Of a stretch of DNA of 64,000 nucleotides, positions 33,289 through 42,152 are shown in pieces (within the stretch, counting starts at the first letter, position 1; the number at the start of each line of letters is the position of its first letter). The notes under the pieces are model-generated. The model did no database searches. It worked only from the letters and a program-made list of their open reading frames with translations, and was not told where the DNA came from. The stretch is from Bradyrhizobium sp. NDS-1 (GTDB lineage Bacteria; Pseudomonadota; Alphaproteobacteria; Rhizobiales; Xanthobacteraceae). Location: contig NZ_CP136628.1 in NCBI RefSeq assembly GCF_032918005.1, forward strand, positions 2,651,501 through 2,715,500, written 5' to 3'. The position numbers were made by a program, and so were the translations under genes.

Positions 33289-34260
33289 ATGAAGACACTC
33301 ACCGGTATCATCACAGCCGTTGCGCTGGCGCTCTCGGCGCCTTTGGCGACCGCACGCGATTTCCGCTCGGCCGACGTCCATCCGGCAGACTATCCGACCG
33401 TCGAGGCCGTCAAGTTCATGGGCAAGCAGCTCGCGGCGGCGAGCGGCGGCAAGCTCGGCGTCAAGGTGTTTCCGAACGGTGCCCTGGGCTCCGAAAAGGA
33501 CACCATCGAGCAACTCAAGATCGGCGCGCTCGATATGATGCGGATCAACGCCTCGCCGCTGAACAATTTCGTGCCCGAGACCATCGCGCTGTGCCTGCCC
33601 TTCGTGTTCCGCGACACGCAGCACATGCGCACCGTCCTCGACGGGCCGATCGGCGACGAGATCCTGGCGGCGATGGCGCCCGCCGGCCTGGTCGGCCTTG
33701 CCTATTACGACAGCGGCGCCCGCTCCATCTACACCGTCAAGGCACCGGTCAAGTCCCTCGCCGACCTCAAGGGTCTGAAGATCCGCGTCCAGCAATCCGA
33801 CCTGTGGGTCGGCATGATCCAGAGCCTCGGTGCCAATCCGACGCCGATGCCATATGGCGAAGTCTATACCGCGCTCAAGACCGGGCTTGTCGACGCTGCC
33901 GAGAATAACTGGCCCTCCTATGAGTCCTCGCGCCACTTCGAGGCCGCCAAGTTCTACAACATCACCGAGCACTCCCTGGCGCCCGAAGTTCTCGTGATGT
34001 CGAAGAAGGTCTGGGACACGCTGAGCAAGGAAGACCAGGCGATGGTCCGCAAGGCAGCCAAGGAATCGGTGCCCGTCATGCGCAAGCTCTGGGACGAGCG
34101 TGAGCAGGCCTCGCGCAAGACGGTCGAGGCGGCTGGCGTCCAGGTCGTGACAATCGCCAACAAGCAGGAGTTCGTCGATGCGATGAAGCCGGTGTACCAG
34201 AAGTTCGCCGGCGACGAGAAGCTGCAGGGCCTCGTCAAGCGCATCCAGGACTCGAAGTAA
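33289..34260 (+). CDS. TRAP transporter substrate-binding protein (DctP type)
   Basis: 323 residues, GGAGGAAG upstream of the ATG. Signal peptide ends near APLATA. The DctP fold is shown by FRSADVHPADYPTVEAVKFMGKQL, FPNGALGSEKDTIEQLKIGALDMMRI, and LKGLKIRVQQSDLW, where the Arg binds the ligand carboxylate. It delivers an organic acid to the DctQ/DctM membrane proteins next in the operon. Ligand unknown; the neighbouring SDR and cyclase hint at a sugar acid or amido/hydroxy acid. Confidence 0.92.
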   Translation: MKTLTGIITAVALALSAPLATARDFRSADVHPADYPTVEAVKFMGKQLAAASGGKLGVKVFPNGALGSEKDTIEQLKIGALDMMRINASPLNNFVPETIALCLPFVFRDTQHMRTVLDGPIGDEILAAMAPAGLVGLAYYDSGARSIYTVKAPVKSLADLKGLKIRVQQSDLWVGMIQSLGANPTPMPYGEVYTALKTGLVDAAENNWPSYESSRHFEAAKFYNITEHSLAPEVLVMSKKVWDTLSKEDQAMVRKAAKESVPVMRKLWDEREQASRKTVEAAGVQVVTIANKQEFVDAMKPVYQKFAGDEKLQGLVKRIQDSK

Positions 34261-34324
34261 GCACAACGGCGTCGGGTCCGGAGTCGCCGACCCGCGACAC
34301 CGGACCCAGGCGGGGAGGCGCGGG

Positions 34325-34873
34325 ATGACAGACCCACACGTCGCAGATCATGAGCATGAGGCGGTCGGACGACCGTCCACCGGCTTGCTGTCACGGATCA
34401 ACGCTCCAATTGCTCGCATCGGCATGTATCTGTCCGTGGCCGGCCTGCTCGTCATCGTCACCATCGTGTTCTATCAGGTGTTCGGGCGCTACGTTCTCAA
34501 TTCCAGCCCGACCTGGACGGAGAACCTTGCACTGGTTCTGATCCTCTATGTCACGCTGATCGGGGCCGCGGTCGGCGTGCGCGATGCCGGACACATCGGC
34601 ATGGATAGTCTGCTGGTCATGCTTCCGGATCATATGCGGGAGAAGATCGAGCTCGTGATCCACGTCCTGGTGGCCGTGTTCGGCATTGCGATGGCCTATA
34701 ACGGCTGGATCCTCGGGTCTTCGGTCGGCACCGTGAAGATCCCCAATCTCGGCCTGCCCGAGGTGATCCGCTACGTGCCGCTCATCGCCTCCGGTCTCCT
34801 GATCGTTTCCTTTTCCATCGAGCACATCATGGCTCTCTTGCGCGGCGAAGAGGTCGTCCCCTCATGGAACTGA
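34325..34873 (+). CDS. TRAP transporter small permease (DctQ type)
   Basis: 182 residues, 64 bases after the binding-protein gene, with GGGGAGG upstream of ATG. Four transmembrane helices (MYLSVAGLLVIVTIVFYQVFGRYVLN, LALVLILYVTLIGAAVGVRDAGHIGMD, LVIHVLVAVFGIAMAYNG, IRYVPLIASGLLIVSFSIEH). The R-D-A-G-H-I-G-M-D motif is typical of DctQ. Overlaps the DctM gene by 10 bases. Confidence 0.92.
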   Translation: MTDPHVADHEHEAVGRPSTGLLSRINAPIARIGMYLSVAGLLVIVTIVFYQVFGRYVLNSSPTWTENLALVLILYVTLIGAAVGVRDAGHIGMDSLLVMLPDHMREKIELVIHVLVAVFGIAMAYNGWILGSSVGTVKIPNLGLPEVIRYVPLIASGLLIVSFSIEHIMALLRGEEVVPSWN

Positions 34874-36156
34874 TGATCCTCGGCGCCACCTTCTTCGGCT
34901 TCCTCGTTCTTGGCGTTCCCGTCGCCTTCGCCATCGGCCTCTCGGCGATCTGCACTATTCTCTACGAAGGCCTGCCCGTCGCGGTCATCTTCCAGCAGAT
35001 GATGTCGGGAATGAACATCTTCTCCTTCCTTGCCATTCCGTTCTTCGTGTTCAGCGGTGAGCTGATGCTGCATGGCGGTGTTGCCGACAAGATCGTGCAA
35101 CTCGCCAAGAATCTCGTCGGGCACATCCGCGGCGGGCTCGGCATGTCGAACGTGGTCGCCTGCACGCTGTTCGGCGGCGTCTCCGGATCGCCCGTGGCCG
35201 ACGTGTCCGCCATGGGCGCGGTGATGATCCCGATGATGAAGAAAGAGGGTTTCGACACCGACTACGCCGTCAACGTCACCACCCACGCCTCGCTGGTCGG
35301 AGCTTTGATGCCGACCAGCCACAACATGATCATCTATGCCCTGGCCGCCGGCGGCAAGGTCTCGATCGGCGCGCTGATCGCCGCCGGCCTCCTGCCGGCG
35401 ATCGTGCTGATGGTCTGCATGCTCGTGGCCGCCTACGCTGTCGCGGTGAAGCGCGGCTATCCGGCCGGCAAGTTCCCGGGCTGGGCCGAGGTGTTCCGCT
35501 CGCTCGCGGCCGCGCTGCCGGGTCTTCTGATCGTCGGCATCATCTTGGCCGGCATCCTGTCCGGCGTCTTCACGGCAACCGAATCTGCGGCCATCGCGGT
35601 CACCTACACGATCCTGCTGACCTTCTTCATCTACCGCACCATGACCTGGGGCAACTTCCTGCGTGCCGCGGCCAAGGCCGTGAAGACGACGGGCGTGGTG
35701 CTGCTGCTGATCGGGGTCTCCACCATGTTCCAGTACCTGATGGGACTCTACGAGGTGGCCGACCTGGCCGGCGAGATGATGAGCAAGGTGTCGACGCAAC
35801 CCTGGGTCATCTTCCTGCTCATCAACGTCATCCTGTTCGTGCTCGGCACGTTCATGGACATGGCGGCGACCATTCTGATCTGCACTCCGATCTTTCTGCC
35901 GATCGCGATGAAGGCGGGCATGGACCCGGTGCAGTTCGGCATGCTGATGCTGATCAACTGCGCGCTTGGACTCAACACCCCGCCGGTCGGAACCACGCAG
36001 TTCGTGGGCTGCGCCATCGGCGGCATCTCGGTGGGTGCGGTGATGCGCACCATCCTGCCGTTCTATGCCGCGCTGATCGCAGCACTGATGTTCGTGACCT
36101 ACGTCCCTGCATTCTCGCTGTGGCTGCCTCGCCTGTTGATGGGCTACAAGGGCTAG
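34864..36156 (+). CDS. TRAP transporter large permease (DctM type)
   Basis: 430 residues, many transmembrane helices from MILGATFFGFLVLGVPVAFAIGL to the end. Contains GGVSGSPVADVSAMGAVMIPMMKKEGF, GVFTATESAAIAVTYTILLTFFIY, and GLNTPPVGTTQFVGCAIGG, family motifs. It forms the Na+-coupled channel with DctQ. Followed after 22 bases by an SDR, likely the first catabolic step for the transported compound. Confidence 0.93.
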   Translation: MELMILGATFFGFLVLGVPVAFAIGLSAICTILYEGLPVAVIFQQMMSGMNIFSFLAIPFFVFSGELMLHGGVADKIVQLAKNLVGHIRGGLGMSNVVACTLFGGVSGSPVADVSAMGAVMIPMMKKEGFDTDYAVNVTTHASLVGALMPTSHNMIIYALAAGGKVSIGALIAAGLLPAIVLMVCMLVAAYAVAVKRGYPAGKFPGWAEVFRSLAAALPGLLIVGIILAGILSGVFTATESAAIAVTYTILLTFFIYRTMTWGNFLRAAAKAVKTTGVVLLLIGVSTMFQYLMGLYEVADLAGEMMSKVSTQPWVIFLLINVILFVLGTFMDMAATILICTPIFLPIAMKAGMDPVQFGMLMLINCALGLNTPPVGTTQFVGCAIGGISVGAVMRTILPFYAALIAALMFVTYVPAFSLWLPRLLMGYKG

Positions 36157-36178
36157 CAGCACCAGGGAGACACTATCA

Positions 36179-36985
36179 GTGACGGACTATCGCAAGCTCT
36201 TCGATCTCACCGGCAAGACGGCAGTCGTCCTCGGTGCCGCATCCGGCATCGGCAAGTCGTCGGCCGAGGCCCTCGCCGGGTTAGGGGCCCGTGTCGTTTG
36301 CGCCGATCGCGCGCTTGACGCTGCGGAAGCGACGGCCGCAGGTATTCGCGACAAGGGCGGCTGGGCGGAGGCAGCAGCGTGCGACGCCGCAAGCGCTGCG
36401 GACGTCAACGCGCTCGCCAGAATCGTGATGCAGAAATTTCCGCGGCTCGACATCGCCGTGACGACGCCCGGGCTCAACATCCGCAAGATCATCCTCGACT
36501 ACACCGAGGAGGATCTCGACCGCGTCCTCAACCTGAACGTCAAAGGCACCGTCTGGTTCTTCCAGGCGTTCGGCCGCATCATGGTCAAGCAGAAGGGCGG
36601 CAGCATCATCGCCTGCTCCTCGGTGCGCGCGGTGACCATCGAGCCGGGCCTTGGTGTCTACGGCTCGACCAAGGCCGCCATCGGCCTGCTGGTCAAGGGC
36701 TTTGCCTCCGAGGTCGGCCACGCCGGCGTGCGCGTCAACGCGATCGCGCCGAGCATCGCCGAGACCGCGCTGACTGGCCCTTTCAAGCAGCGCCCCGACA
36801 TCTACAATCTCTACGCCGGCCACACCGTGTTCAACCGCTGGAGCAGCGCCGATGAGGTCGCCACCGCCGTGGCCTATCTCGCCTCGGACGCCGCGAGCTA
36901 TGTCAGCGGCAGCACTCTGTTCGTCGATGGCGGCTGGACCGCGGTCGACGGCCCGCCGACCGGTCTCACCCAGCTGCACAAATAG
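36179..36985 (+). CDS. SDR-family oxidoreductase of the TRAP operon
   Basis: 268 residues, GTG start with GGGAGAC about 7 bases upstream. Cofactor loop GAASGIGKSS near residues 19-27, CADRA acidic region favouring NAD, Ser147-148 in ACSSVRA, catalytic Tyr161 and Lys165 (YGSTK), end in VSGSTLFVDGGW. The usual N-A-G motif is replaced by T-P-G (TTPGLNIRKIIL), a small departure. It probably oxidises or reduces a hydroxyl of the compound brought in by DctPQM. Confidence 0.85.
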   Translation: MTDYRKLFDLTGKTAVVLGAASGIGKSSAEALAGLGARVVCADRALDAAEATAAGIRDKGGWAEAAACDAASAADVNALARIVMQKFPRLDIAVTTPGLNIRKIILDYTEEDLDRVLNLNVKGTVWFFQAFGRIMVKQKGGSIIACSSVRAVTIEPGLGVYGSTKAAIGLLVKGFASEVGHAGVRVNAIAPSIAETALTGPFKQRPDIYNLYAGHTVFNRWSSADEVATAVAYLASDAASYVSGSTLFVDGGWTAVDGPPTGLTQLHK

Positions 36986-37140
36986 GTCGATCGGCGCACG
37001 AAAGCCGCGCCTCGTTCGGTGTTCCGGCTGCATTTCGCAGTTGCGACAAGACCTTGCAACGGGCACGGCTTGAGCAAATCGCATGGCAGTGCCGGATAAA
37101 TGCGCTCGGCTGGCTGGTATTTTGGTGTTACCAATCTGCC

Positions 37141-39255
37141 ATGAACCAGCACGCCAAGATCGAAATCCGCCATTCGACCTGCCCGCATGATTGCCCCTCG
37201 GCATGCGCTCTCGATGTCGAGGTGGTCGACGGCCGCAGCATCGGCCGCGTCCGTGGTTCGAAGCGGCAGACCTATACCGCTGGCGTCGTCTGCGCCAAGG
37301 TCGCGCGCTACGCCGAGCGCATCCATCACCCCGAGCGGGTGATGTTTCCGATGCGCCGCACCGGGCCGAAGGGTTCAGGTCAATTCGTGCGGATCTCCTG
37401 GGACGAGGCGCTGGACGAGATCGGCCATCGCTTCAATGCAGCCGAGCGCGAGTTCGGCGCAGAATCGATCTGGCCCTATTACTATGCCGGCACGATGGGC
37501 CTGGTGATGCGCGACGGCCTCAACCGTCTCACGCACGTCAAAAAATACTCCCGCTTCTATCAGACCATCTGCGCCAATGTCGCGCGCATCGGCTATGCCA
37601 TCGGCACCGGCAAGATCGCCGGCGTCGATCCGCGCGAGATGGCGCTCTCCGACCTCGTCGTGATCTGGGGCACCAATCCGGTCAACACCCAGGTCAACGT
37701 GATGACGCACGCTTCCCGCGCCCGCAAGGAGCGCGGCGCGAAGATTGCCGCGGTCGACATCTACGACAACGAGACCATGAAGCAGGCTGATATCAAGATC
37801 ATCCTGCGGCCCGGCACCGACGGTGCCTTTGCCTGCGGCGTCATGCACGTCCTGTTCCGCGACGGCTATGCCGACCGCGCCTATATGGACGAATACACCG
37901 ATTGCCCTGCCGAGCTCGAGGCGCACCTGAAGACGCGCACACCGGAATGGGCGTCTGCGATTTGCGGCGTCCCGGTGGCGGAAATCGAAGCGTTTGCGAA
38001 AGCGGTTGGCGAGACCAAGCGCACCTTCTTCCGCTTCGGCTACGGCTTCACGCGCAGCCGCAATGGCGCCACGCAGATGCACGCGGCCAATTGCATTCCC
38101 GCGGTGACCGGCGCCTGGCAGCATGAAGGCGGCGGCGCCTTCTTCAACAATTACGCCCTGTGGCATTTCAACGAATCCATCATCGAAGGCCACGATGCCA
38201 TCGACCCAAATGTGCGCGCGCTCGACCAGTCCAAGATTGGTCGCATCCTCACCGGCGATGCCGAAGCCCTGCGCGGCAAGGGCCCGGTCAAGGCGATGCT
38301 GATCCAGAACACCAACCCGATGACGGTGGCGCCGGAGCAGGCGCTGGTGCGCGAGGGTTTTGCGCGCGAGGACCTGTTCGTCGCAGTGCATGAGCAGTTC
38401 ATGACCGAGACGGCGCTGATGGCGGACATCGTGCTGCCGGCGACCATGTTCATGGAACACGACGATCTCTATTACGGCGGCGGCCATCAACATATCTCGG
38501 TCGGGCCGAAGCTGATCGACCCGCCCGGCGAATGCCGCTCCAACCATCAGGTGCTGCAGGGACTGGCGCCGCGGCTCGGTGCCAGGCATCCGGGTTTCGA
38601 GATGACGCCGCGCGAATTGATCGACGCGACGCTGAAGCTCAGCAATCACGGCGACATTGCCGGCCTCGAAGCCGACCTCTGGCGCGACCTGCAGCCGGAC
38701 TTCCGCACCTCGCATTATCTCGATGGCTTTGCCCATGCCGACGGGAAATTCCATTTCAGGGCGGACTGGGCCCATCCGCCGTTCGGCGTGACCATGGGCG
38801 ATTTCGACAAGATGCCTGATCTGCCGGACCATTGGGCGGTGATCGAGCATTCCGACCAGGCCCATCCGTTCCGGCTAGCGACCAGCCCCTCGCGCAGCTT
38901 CCTCAACACCACCTTCAACGAGACGCCGTCCTCGCAGGCGCGCGAGGGCAAGGCGAGTGTGATGATCCATCCGCTGGATGCGGCCGCGCTCGACATCGCC
39001 AACGGCGATGCGGTGACGCTCGGCAATACCCGTGGCGAGACCACGCTGGTCGCGACGCTGTTTGACGGCGTGCGGCGCGGAGTCCTGATCGCGGAATCCG
39101 TTCATCCCAATAAGAACCATATCGGCGGGCGTGGCATCAACATGCTGACGGGAGCCGAAGCCGTCGCGCCGATCGGCGGGGCCGCATTCCATGACAACAA
39201 GGTCTGGATCAGGAAAGCCTCTGCAGCTCAGGGCACGCACTCCGTGACGCCATAG
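37141..39255 (+). CDS. molybdopterin oxidoreductase with N-terminal 4Fe-4S domain
   Basis: 704 residues from ATG 37141; the open frame begins at 37054 but the family start is near the first Cys. Cluster ligands C14-x3-C18-x3-C22-x28-C51 (STCPHDCPSAC, GVVCAKV), then domains of the DMSO-reductase family (SKRQTYTAGVVCAKVARYAERIHHPERVMFPM, WGTNPVNTQVNVM, IPAVTGAWQHEGGG, IQNTNPMTVAPEQA, and a C-terminal cofactor domain HPLDAAALDIANGDAVTLGNTRGE). It has no Tat signal, so it is cytoplasmic. The substrate is not evident; assimilatory reductases, formate dehydrogenase-like, or unknown oxidoreductases are alternatives. The last 28 bases overlap the end of the convergent caspase-like gene. Confidence 0.85.
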   Translation: MNQHAKIEIRHSTCPHDCPSACALDVEVVDGRSIGRVRGSKRQTYTAGVVCAKVARYAERIHHPERVMFPMRRTGPKGSGQFVRISWDEALDEIGHRFNAAEREFGAESIWPYYYAGTMGLVMRDGLNRLTHVKKYSRFYQTICANVARIGYAIGTGKIAGVDPREMALSDLVVIWGTNPVNTQVNVMTHASRARKERGAKIAAVDIYDNETMKQADIKIILRPGTDGAFACGVMHVLFRDGYADRAYMDEYTDCPAELEAHLKTRTPEWASAICGVPVAEIEAFAKAVGETKRTFFRFGYGFTRSRNGATQMHAANCIPAVTGAWQHEGGGAFFNNYALWHFNESIIEGHDAIDPNVRALDQSKIGRILTGDAEALRGKGPVKAMLIQNTNPMTVAPEQALVREGFAREDLFVAVHEQFMTETALMADIVLPATMFMEHDDLYYGGGHQHISVGPKLIDPPGECRSNHQVLQGLAPRLGARHPGFEMTPRELIDATLKLSNHGDIAGLEADLWRDLQPDFRTSHYLDGFAHADGKFHFRADWAHPPFGVTMGDFDKMPDLPDHWAVIEHSDQAHPFRLATSPSRSFLNTTFNETPSSQAREGKASVMIHPLDAAALDIANGDAVTLGNTRGETTLVATLFDGVRRGVLIAESVHPNKNHIGGRGINMLTGAEAVAPIGGAAFHDNKVWIRKASAAQGTHSVTP

Positions 39256-40604
39256 CCCGCGAACTCCTTCGCGATATCAGGGTTCATCGACTTCGCCTGA
39301 GCGATATCGATGGCACCGTCGCCGCCGCTCTTGCGCGTGGCGATGCCGCGGCCGAACAGCGACGACGACGAGCGCGGGTTGCGCTGGATCGCGTCGTTGT
39401 AGTCCTTGATCGCCTCATTGGTCCGGCCGAGCTTGAGGTTGACGAGCCCGCGGCTGTCGAGCGCATCGCTCAATCCGGGATTGATCTGGAGCGCCAGATT
39501 GCAGTCGGCCAGCGCGCCCTGCAGATCGCCGGTGGCAGCGCGTGTCCAGCAGCGGTTGTTGAGCGCCTCGCCATCCCTGGGATCCTTGCGGATCACGACG
39601 TCGAAATCCTGCATGGCGAGCGCGTAGGCGCGCTTGATCGCATAGACCTGGCCGCGCTTGTATCGCGAGGCGACGTCATTGGCGTTCGATGCGACCTTGC
39701 GGCTGAGATCGGCGATGACCGGATCCCTGGCGAGATCGCCGGCGTTCAGAGCAGGCTCTGGTTGCGGCGCGTCGCAGACCGGCTTCTGCGGCTCCGGCTT
39801 CGCCGGCTCGGCGGCCTTGTTGTCGGCCGGCTGCGCCACCGAACCTGCGAACGAGAATTCCGTGGTCAGCGAGGATGACAGCCACGGCACCTGTTCCCGT
39901 TTGGTGGCGGCGACCACGCCGTTCTTGGTGTTGGTCAAAGCCTGCTCGGCGCTGATATTCGGCGCGCGCATCTCGCGGAGCAACTCGGCGACGAACAGGC
40001 CGTGATCGGCCTTGCCCCCGGCGGCGACCGCGCCGAGCGCTGCGGAGTAGAGCACGAGCGAATTGCTCGGCGCGATCGCCGGCGCAAGGCCCGCCGAATA
40101 GCGGCGGAAGCGCCGTTCGAACGGGTTGCGGCGTGAGGCATCGATCAACGCGATCTTGATCGCAGCGCCGCGCGTGTTCATCTCGGCGAGAATGGTGTCG
40201 AGGCTGAAGCCGTCGCGCGCCACATCCGGCTCGGTCCAGATCTGCGCGTCGACCGGAAGCAAGTAGGTCTGCCGGTTGGACTGGATGGCAAAACCGTCGA
40301 AGAAGATCAACGCCACGGTGCCGCGTTCGATGCGAGCATAGAAGCGATCCAGCACCTGCCGCATGGCGTCGGCCGTGAGATTGCTCTGGCGATCGACGAC
40401 GAAGCCGCCGCGCTTCAATTCCTCGGCGACGTCCTGGACATCGTTGGCGACCTCGCTCAGCACCGCTTCGTTGTCGGGGTATCTTGCGTTGCCGATCACC
40501 AGCGCGAGCTTGGCGGCGTCGGCCGCGCGGCTTGCGGATCCTGCGCTCAGCGCGAGCAGGCCTGCCAGCAACATCGTCATCGCGGCGCGCATGAAATGGC
40601 TCAT
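39228..40604 (-). CDS. caspase-fold (peptidase C14-like) protein with TPR repeats, catalytic dyad lost
   Basis: 458 residues. Signal peptide (to about residue 28), then a C14 caspase-like domain with KLALVIGNARYPDNEAVLSEVANDVQDVAEELKRGGFVV. The catalytic His loop, usually Y-S-G-H-G, reads FFDGFAIQ with Phe105 at the His position; the Cys loop, usually D-A-C-R-x-N, reads LIDASRRNPF with Ser157. The PVDA and P-loop segments are otherwise kept. The last 170 residues have TPR-like repeats (RYKRGQVYAIKRAYALAMQDFD, LNNRCWTRAATGDLQGALADCN, LDSRGLVNLKLGRTNEAIKDYN). A secreted pseudo-protease with scaffold or binding role is likely. Confidence 0.85.
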   Translation of the reverse strand: MSHFMRAAMTMLLAGLLALSAGSASRAADAAKLALVIGNARYPDNEAVLSEVANDVQDVAEELKRGGFVVDRQSNLTADAMRQVLDRFYARIERGTVALIFFDGFAIQSNRQTYLLPVDAQIWTEPDVARDGFSLDTILAEMNTRGAAIKIALIDASRRNPFERRFRRYSAGLAPAIAPSNSLVLYSAALGAVAAGGKADHGLFVAELLREMRAPNISAEQALTNTKNGVVAATKREQVPWLSSSLTTEFSFAGSVAQPADNKAAEPAKPEPQKPVCDAPQPEPALNAGDLARDPVIADLSRKVASNANDVASRYKRGQVYAIKRAYALAMQDFDVVIRKDPRDGEALNNRCWTRAATGDLQGALADCNLALQINPGLSDALDSRGLVNLKLGRTNEAIKDYNDAIQRNPRSSSSLFGRGIATRKSGGDGAIDIAQAKSMNPDIAKEFAGYGVTECVP

Positions 40605-40772
40605 CGGTGATCAAAATCTCCAGCCAGGATAGCGGCCGTCACCGCTAATTCAATCGCCGTGCGAATTTGTGCCCACACGCTATGGTGACATGGCGTTGCA
40701 GATTGCCCTTGCGCGCGCCGGCCGTCCTGCCGCAAATGGCCGCAAAACGGAACACAAGGAAGCGAACCCACC

Positions 40773-41555
40773 ATGACCGACACCACGGCAATCATCACTG
40801 AGAAGCGCGGCCAGGCGTTCTGGATCACCATCAACCGGCCGGAGAAACGCAACGCGTTGAACGGCGAGGTCATCGCCGGCATCACCAAAGGCTATCGCGA
40901 CGCGCACGACGACAAGGACGTCCGCGTCATCGTGCTGACGGGCGCGGGCGACAAGGCGTTTTGCGCGGGCGCCGACTTGCAGAATTCCGGCGCGGCTTTC
41001 GCGATGGATCATTCCAAACCAAATGTCGACTATGCCGATCTGTTACGTTTGTCACAGAACGCCACAAAACCGGCGATTGCGCGGGTCGGCGGCGTCTGCA
41101 TGGCCGGCGGCATGGGCCTTTTGTGCATGACCGACATGGCGGTCGCGGCCGATCACGTCATCTTCGGTCTGCCGGAGGTGAAGGTCGGCGTGTTCCCGAT
41201 GCAGGTGCTGAGCCTGTTGCAGAGCATCGCGCCCCCGCGCCTCGTCAACGAATGGGCGCTGACGGGCGAACCTTTCGACGTCAAGGCCGCGCAGGCCGCG
41301 GGCCTCCTCAACTACGTCGTGCCTGCGGCGGAGCTCGATGCCAAGGTCGACTGGCTGATCGGCCGCATCGTCGACAAATCGCCGACCGCGATCCGCCGCG
41401 GCAAATACGCCATGCGCGCCATCGCCTCGATGTCGTTCGACGAGAGCATCGCCTACACCGAAAGCCAGATCGCGCTGCTTGCGATGACCGAGGACGCCAA
41501 GGAGGGCCTGAAGGCGTTCAGCGAAAAGCGCAAGCCGGTCTGGACGGGGAGGTAG
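40773..41555 (+). CDS. enoyl-CoA hydratase/isomerase family protein
   Basis: 260 residues, AAGGAAG upstream of the ATG. Crotonase fold with INRPEKRNALNGEVIAGI, GAGDKAFCAGADLQNS for the oxyanion hole, and GGVCMAGGMGLLCMTDMAVAA. The region VIFGLPEVKVGVFPMQVLSLLQSIAP has a Glu in place of the second catalytic acid, consistent with a hydratase. Stands alone between a divergent caspase-like gene and the palindromic repeat at 41617-41720. Substrate unknown. Confidence 0.88.
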   Translation: MTDTTAIITEKRGQAFWITINRPEKRNALNGEVIAGITKGYRDAHDDKDVRVIVLTGAGDKAFCAGADLQNSGAAFAMDHSKPNVDYADLLRLSQNATKPAIARVGGVCMAGGMGLLCMTDMAVAADHVIFGLPEVKVGVFPMQVLSLLQSIAPPRLVNEWALTGEPFDVKAAQAAGLLNYVVPAAELDAKVDWLIGRIVDKSPTAIRRGKYAMRAIASMSFDESIAYTESQIALLAMTEDAKEGLKAFSEKRKPVWTGR

Positions 41556-41616
41556 CTGCACGAGAGCGGGGTTTACCACCTCAATTCGATTTCAACGGAG
41601 GCCGCATTCCTCCGCC

Positions 41617-41720
41617 GTCATTCCGGGGCGCGCGTAGCGCGAGCCCGGAATCCATCGTGCAGCCAGCGACGCGGGAAAATGGATTCCGGGCTCGCGCCAA
41701 GTGGCGCTCCCCGGAATGAC
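41617..41720. repeat. long palindromic intergenic repeat
   Basis: GTCATTCCGGGGCGCGCGTAGCGCGAGCCCGGAATCC on the left pairs with GGATTCCGGGCTCGCGCC...CCCCGGAATGAC on the right, forming a large stem with a short loop near 41655-41680. This is a repeat type widespread in Bradyrhizobium-like genomes. It sits between the hydratase gene and the end of the GlcG-like gene and could act as terminator for both. Confidence 0.8.
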
Positions 41721-41723
41721 CAT

Positions 41724-42152
41724 CTACCCCGCGTTTGCCTTCAGCCCCGCCGCCTGGATACCGGCCACTGCGCAGGCCTCGTCATTGTCGGAGGTGTCGC
41801 CGGAGACGCCGACAGCGCCGAGCAGGGTGGTGCCGTCCATGATCAGCACGCCGCCGGGCACCGGCACCAGGGCGCCTCTGGCCATGGTGTTCACGGCATC
41901 GATGAAATAGGCCTGCTCCTGCGCGCGCTGGAACAGGGCGCGCGAGCCCACGCCCATGGCGAGCGCGCCATAGGCCTTTCCATGCGCGATCTCGGCGCGC
42001 ATCAGGCTGGTGCCGTCCTGCGCGGCCGCGAGCTTGAGCACGCCGCGGGCGTCGAGGATGGCGACGACCAGCGGTTTCAACTTGAGCTCGCCGGCCTTCA
42101 CGAAGGCGGCGTCGAGGATCTTGCGGGCGGTATCGAGGGTGAGGTCAGCCAT
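41724..42152 (-). CDS. GlcG/HbpS-family heme-binding-like protein
   Basis: 142 residues, GlcG/HbpS fold: ARKILDAAFVKAGELKLKPLVVAILDARGVLKLAAAQDGTSLM, AKAYGALAMGVGSRALFQRAQ, VPVPGGVLIMDGTTLLGAVGVSGDTSDNDEACAVAGI. Found beside glycolate or other FAD/Fe-S oxidases in many genomes. Its start overlaps the end of the FAD/Fe-S oxidase gene by 8 bases, so it is translated from the same message. No signal peptide is visible. Confidence 0.9.
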   Translation of the reverse strand: MADLTLDTARKILDAAFVKAGELKLKPLVVAILDARGVLKLAAAQDGTSLMRAEIAHGKAYGALAMGVGSRALFQRAQEQAYFIDAVNTMARGALVPVPGGVLIMDGTTLLGAVGVSGDTSDNDEACAVAGIQAAGLKANAG

